From NCBI GenBank assembly GCA_029557025.1, contig JAKPRU010000066.1, forward strand, positions 1-6,649: a stretch of DNA of 6,649 nt, given 5' to 3'. This stretch comes from Candidatus Omnitrophota bacterium. Its GTDB lineage: Bacteria; Hinthialibacterota; Hinthialibacteria; Hinthialibacterales; JAKPRU01. The notes under the pieces are model-generated. The model saw only the letters and a program-made list of their open reading frames with translations, was not told the origin of the DNA and did not search any database. A program made the translations under genes and the position numbers. The number at the start of each line of letters is the position of its first letter. Position 1 is the stretch's first letter. Shown here in pieces: positions 4,918-6,649 of the stretch.

Positions 4918-5616
4918 ATGCCGTATTCCGTCCGTCTCATCAACAGGGATTATTCATGGTTGCGGCACCTCCCTTGGGAGAACGATCCCGCGGCATGGAC
5001 ATCGGCAGGGGCACAGGTGATCAAGAAGTCCAAATCCCGGTTTGTCTTTTTCTGGGAAGGAGAATCGCCGGTTTTTATTAAGCGCTATTTGTCGCGTCGT
5101 TGGACAACACAGTGGTTGTCCTGGCTGGTGGGGGTCAAATCGGCCCGCGAGGCAAGAGTCCTTCTAAAACTGCGCCGGTGTGGCATCCCCACGCCGGAAC
5201 CCTATGGGGTGGTCGCGCCATGGTTCCCGGTGGGGCCGGTTTCGAATTACCTGATTCTGGAACCGTTGCGGGGCCGGAACCTTCATACGGTCATCCGGGA
5301 GTCACCGGAGAAGATGGAACCGGTCGCACAGAAACTCGGTTCTCTTCTTGCGCAGATGCACGCGGTTGGATTCTTCCACAATGATACGAACCTGCACAAT
5401 TTTCTCCTGGATGAATCCGAAGACATACTGTACGCAATTGATGTGGATGGCGGCTGGTTTCCGCTCCCTCTGCTGATGTATCACCGCCGGAAGAACGTCT
5501 ATCAAATCTTGCGGTCGGGCCGGGGATGTTGCACAAACAAGGAATGGGAAGCGCGTTTTTGTCGGGCCTATGCCGAATCGGCTGGAGTCCGGCCGGAGGC
5601 CATTGCGGCGCTGTAG
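4918..5616 (+). CDS. Lipopolysaccharide kinase (Kdo/WaaP)-family protein
   Basis: The 232-aa product has a compact protein-kinase-like fold as used by lipopolysaccharide core kinases (Kdo kinase, WaaP), which phosphorylate envelope sugars at the cytoplasmic face. The expected catalytic residues are present in order: the nucleotide-binding Lys in PVFIKRYL (51-58, K55), the helix-C Glu in SAREARVL (75-82, E78), the hinge stretch YLILEPLRG (111-119), the catalytic loop HNDTNLHNFLL (154-164, Asp156 and Asn161) and the metal-binding Asp in AIDVDGG (173-179, Asp175 by alignment). No glycine-rich loop is obvious, as is common in this family. A basic, aromatic patch RRWTTQWLSWL (60-70) could sit at the membrane; this is inference. 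The start is set by AAGGAG upstream. The 3' end overlaps the opposing glycosyltransferase by 49 bp. The family assignment is firm; a small-molecule or protein-kinase role cannot be excluded. Confidence 0.8.
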   Translation: MPYSVRLINRDYSWLRHLPWENDPAAWTSAGAQVIKKSKSRFVFFWEGESPVFIKRYLSRRWTTQWLSWLVGVKSAREARVLLKLRRCGIPTPEPYGVVAPWFPVGPVSNYLILEPLRGRNLHTVIRESPEKMEPVAQKLGSLLAQMHAVGFFHNDTNLHNFLLDESEDILYAIDVDGGWFPLPLLMYHRRKNVYQILRSGRGCCTNKEWEARFCRAYAESAGVRPEAIAAL

Positions 5617-6649
5617 AACTGCTCGAAGAGATCGGCGATCCGTTCAGGGGTATGTTGCCGTTCCGCTCGCAGTCGTCCCTGCCGCCCCATTTCCCGCAAT
5701 CGCTCGGGAAATGCAATCAGGTCAAGAATATCCCGCGCCAGTGCGTCCGGTCGTTCATCGCGACAGATCACACCGTTTACTCCATCCTCAATCAGGTCTA
5801 CCAGAGCGCCGATCGGCGAAACCAGGCTGGGTATTCCGACAGCCATTGCCTCCAATACGGTTCGGCAAGTGCCATCGGAACCGGGACGCAGATAAATCAA
5901 CAGGTCCATCGCCGCAACATGCTGGGGGAAATCATCCGTATGATATCCGCCGAAAATGACGGAATCCACCAAGCCCCGTTCGATCACCAGGCGACGAATT
6001 TGCTCCTCATTTTCACCGCGTCCGATCAGAAGGAGACGCGCATCCGGACGGGTTTGAACCACATGCGCCCAAGCTTCTACAACCAGATCATGGCGACGGT
6101 ACGGTTGAAACCGGGAAATCATCCCGGCCACGGGAGCCTCTGTGGGAATGTTGAATCGCCGGCGCACGGATTCACTGTCCAATCCGGGATGAAATCGTTC
6201 GATATCTACAAGACCTGGGAGAACCCAGCAGGCTTCTTGTCCGATCATCCGCTCATGGATCATTCGGTCGCGTGTCGCCGAGGAGACGCAGAGGACCCCT
6301 TTGACACGCCTGTAAATGTAATCGGAGAGCGGATCTCTCGGCGGCGGCTGATCTTTAAAGATACTCGCCACAAGAGCAGTGGCGGTGCGGCAGGACCCGC
6401 AGGCGAATGCGACAAGCGCCAGATCATGGGGAAAATGGGCGTGGATGATATTCCATTCTCCCTTGCGCATGAACCTGCGCAAGGTGCGAATATCCGAAAG
6501 ATTATCCAACAAATTCAGATGCCGATTCAGGCGCATTTGCGGCACAAGGCGCAACCCGTGTTCCTCGGCCAGAGCGCCTAATCCTCGTTGCCCCTGCTTT
6601 TCGCGACTGGTGAAAACCGGCCCTCGACTGGACAAACGAAACCGTGGCG
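5568..6649 (-). CDS. Glycosyltransferase, family 4 type (GT-B fold), N-terminus beyond the window
   Basis: About 360 residues are visible; the true start lies to the right of base 6649, since the frame stays open to the edge. The family transfers sugars from nucleotide donors with retention, usually for lipopolysaccharide, capsule or other glycans. The N-terminal domain has NIIHAHFPHDLALVAF (about 6449-6402) and CVSSATRDRM. The donor-binding C-terminal domain begins with PVAGMISRFQPYRRHDLVVEAW, then LLLIGRGENE, VIFGGYHTDDFP, DLLIYLRPGSDGTCRTVLEA and GIPSLVSPIGALVDLI, the standard GT4 order. The E-x7-E motif reads D-x7-E, with Asp at 5876-5874 and Glu at 5852-5850. The basic residue of the donor site is probably in the RR of PYRRHD. 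The gene ends in TAG at 5570-5568, inside the kinase-like gene on the other strand. The family is certain; the sugar and acceptor are unknown. Confidence 0.9.
   Translation of the reverse strand, partial: PRFRLSSRGPVFTSREKQGQRGLGALAEEHGLRLVPQMRLNRHLNLLDNLSDIRTLRRFMRKGEWNIIHAHFPHDLALVAFACGSCRTATALVASIFKDQPPPRDPLSDYIYRRVKGVLCVSSATRDRMIHERMIGQEACWVLPGLVDIERFHPGLDSESVRRRFNIPTEAPVAGMISRFQPYRRHDLVVEAWAHVVQTRPDARLLLIGRGENEEQIRRLVIERGLVDSVIFGGYHTDDFPQHVAAMDLLIYLRPGSDGTCRTVLEAMAVGIPSLVSPIGALVDLIEDGVNGVICRDERPDALARDILDLIAFPERLREMGRQGRLRAERQHTPERIADLFEQFYSAAMASGRTPADSA

Noticed and set aside
5526..6581. Long plus-strand open frame opposite the glycosyltransferase
   Set aside because: The minus strand encodes an unmistakable GT4 protein through the same bases; the plus-strand translation has no family motifs.

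Overview
The window looks like chromosome of a Gram-negative (diderm) bacterium, probably anaerobic and possibly from the Desulfobacterota (former Deltaproteobacteria). The lineage is an inference. It rests on moderately high GC, an AMMECR1/MEMO pair, a J-domain/TPR protein beside grpE and dnaK, and two genes that look like envelope glycan or lipopolysaccharide assembly. There are no tRNA or rRNA genes, CRISPR arrays, insertion sequences or phage genes. Coding density is high, and the three longest gaps (117, 147 and 213 nt) each carry regulatory or repeat-like sequence.

Region 1 (1-2438, minus strand) is a chaperone operon read right to left. It runs from a J-like domain fused to a TPR array (2438-1152), to a GrpE-type exchange factor (1100-579), to the N-terminal third of a DnaK/Hsp70 that leaves the window at base 1. 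All three Hsp70-machine roles are present in order: J-protein, exchange factor and ATPase. The J-protein is not a canonical DnaJ. At the position where HPD normally sits it reads Ser-Pro-Glu, and an HPD tripeptide appears four residues later. The DnaK is the short-lobe type, lacking the insert usual in Gram-negative housekeeping DnaK. I read this as a specialised, second Hsp70 system. The grpE-dnaK gap holds a nested inverted repeat, a possible internal promoter and a small GACT tandem repeat.

Region 2 (2439-3155) is a divergent promoter region followed by a plus-strand flavin-reductase-like (FMN-binding split-barrel) gene.

Region 3 (3163-4704, minus strand) is a MEMO-family gene followed 27 nt later by an AMMECR1-family gene. 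These are components B and A of the AmmeMemoRadiSam system. The radical SAM component is not in the window: the next gene downstream is the convergent flavin-reductase gene, only 7 nt away.

Region 4 (4705-6649) has a 213-nt divergent gap with a REP-like perfect hairpin. It is followed by a small lipopolysaccharide-kinase-family protein on the plus strand and a family-4-type glycosyltransferase on the minus strand, which runs off the right edge. Their 3' ends overlap tail to tail by 49 bp. Both fit envelope glycoconjugate synthesis, but their substrates cannot be read from sequence.

The most unusual signal is the chaperone operon with its displaced HPD. Nothing here shows a wholly new system.
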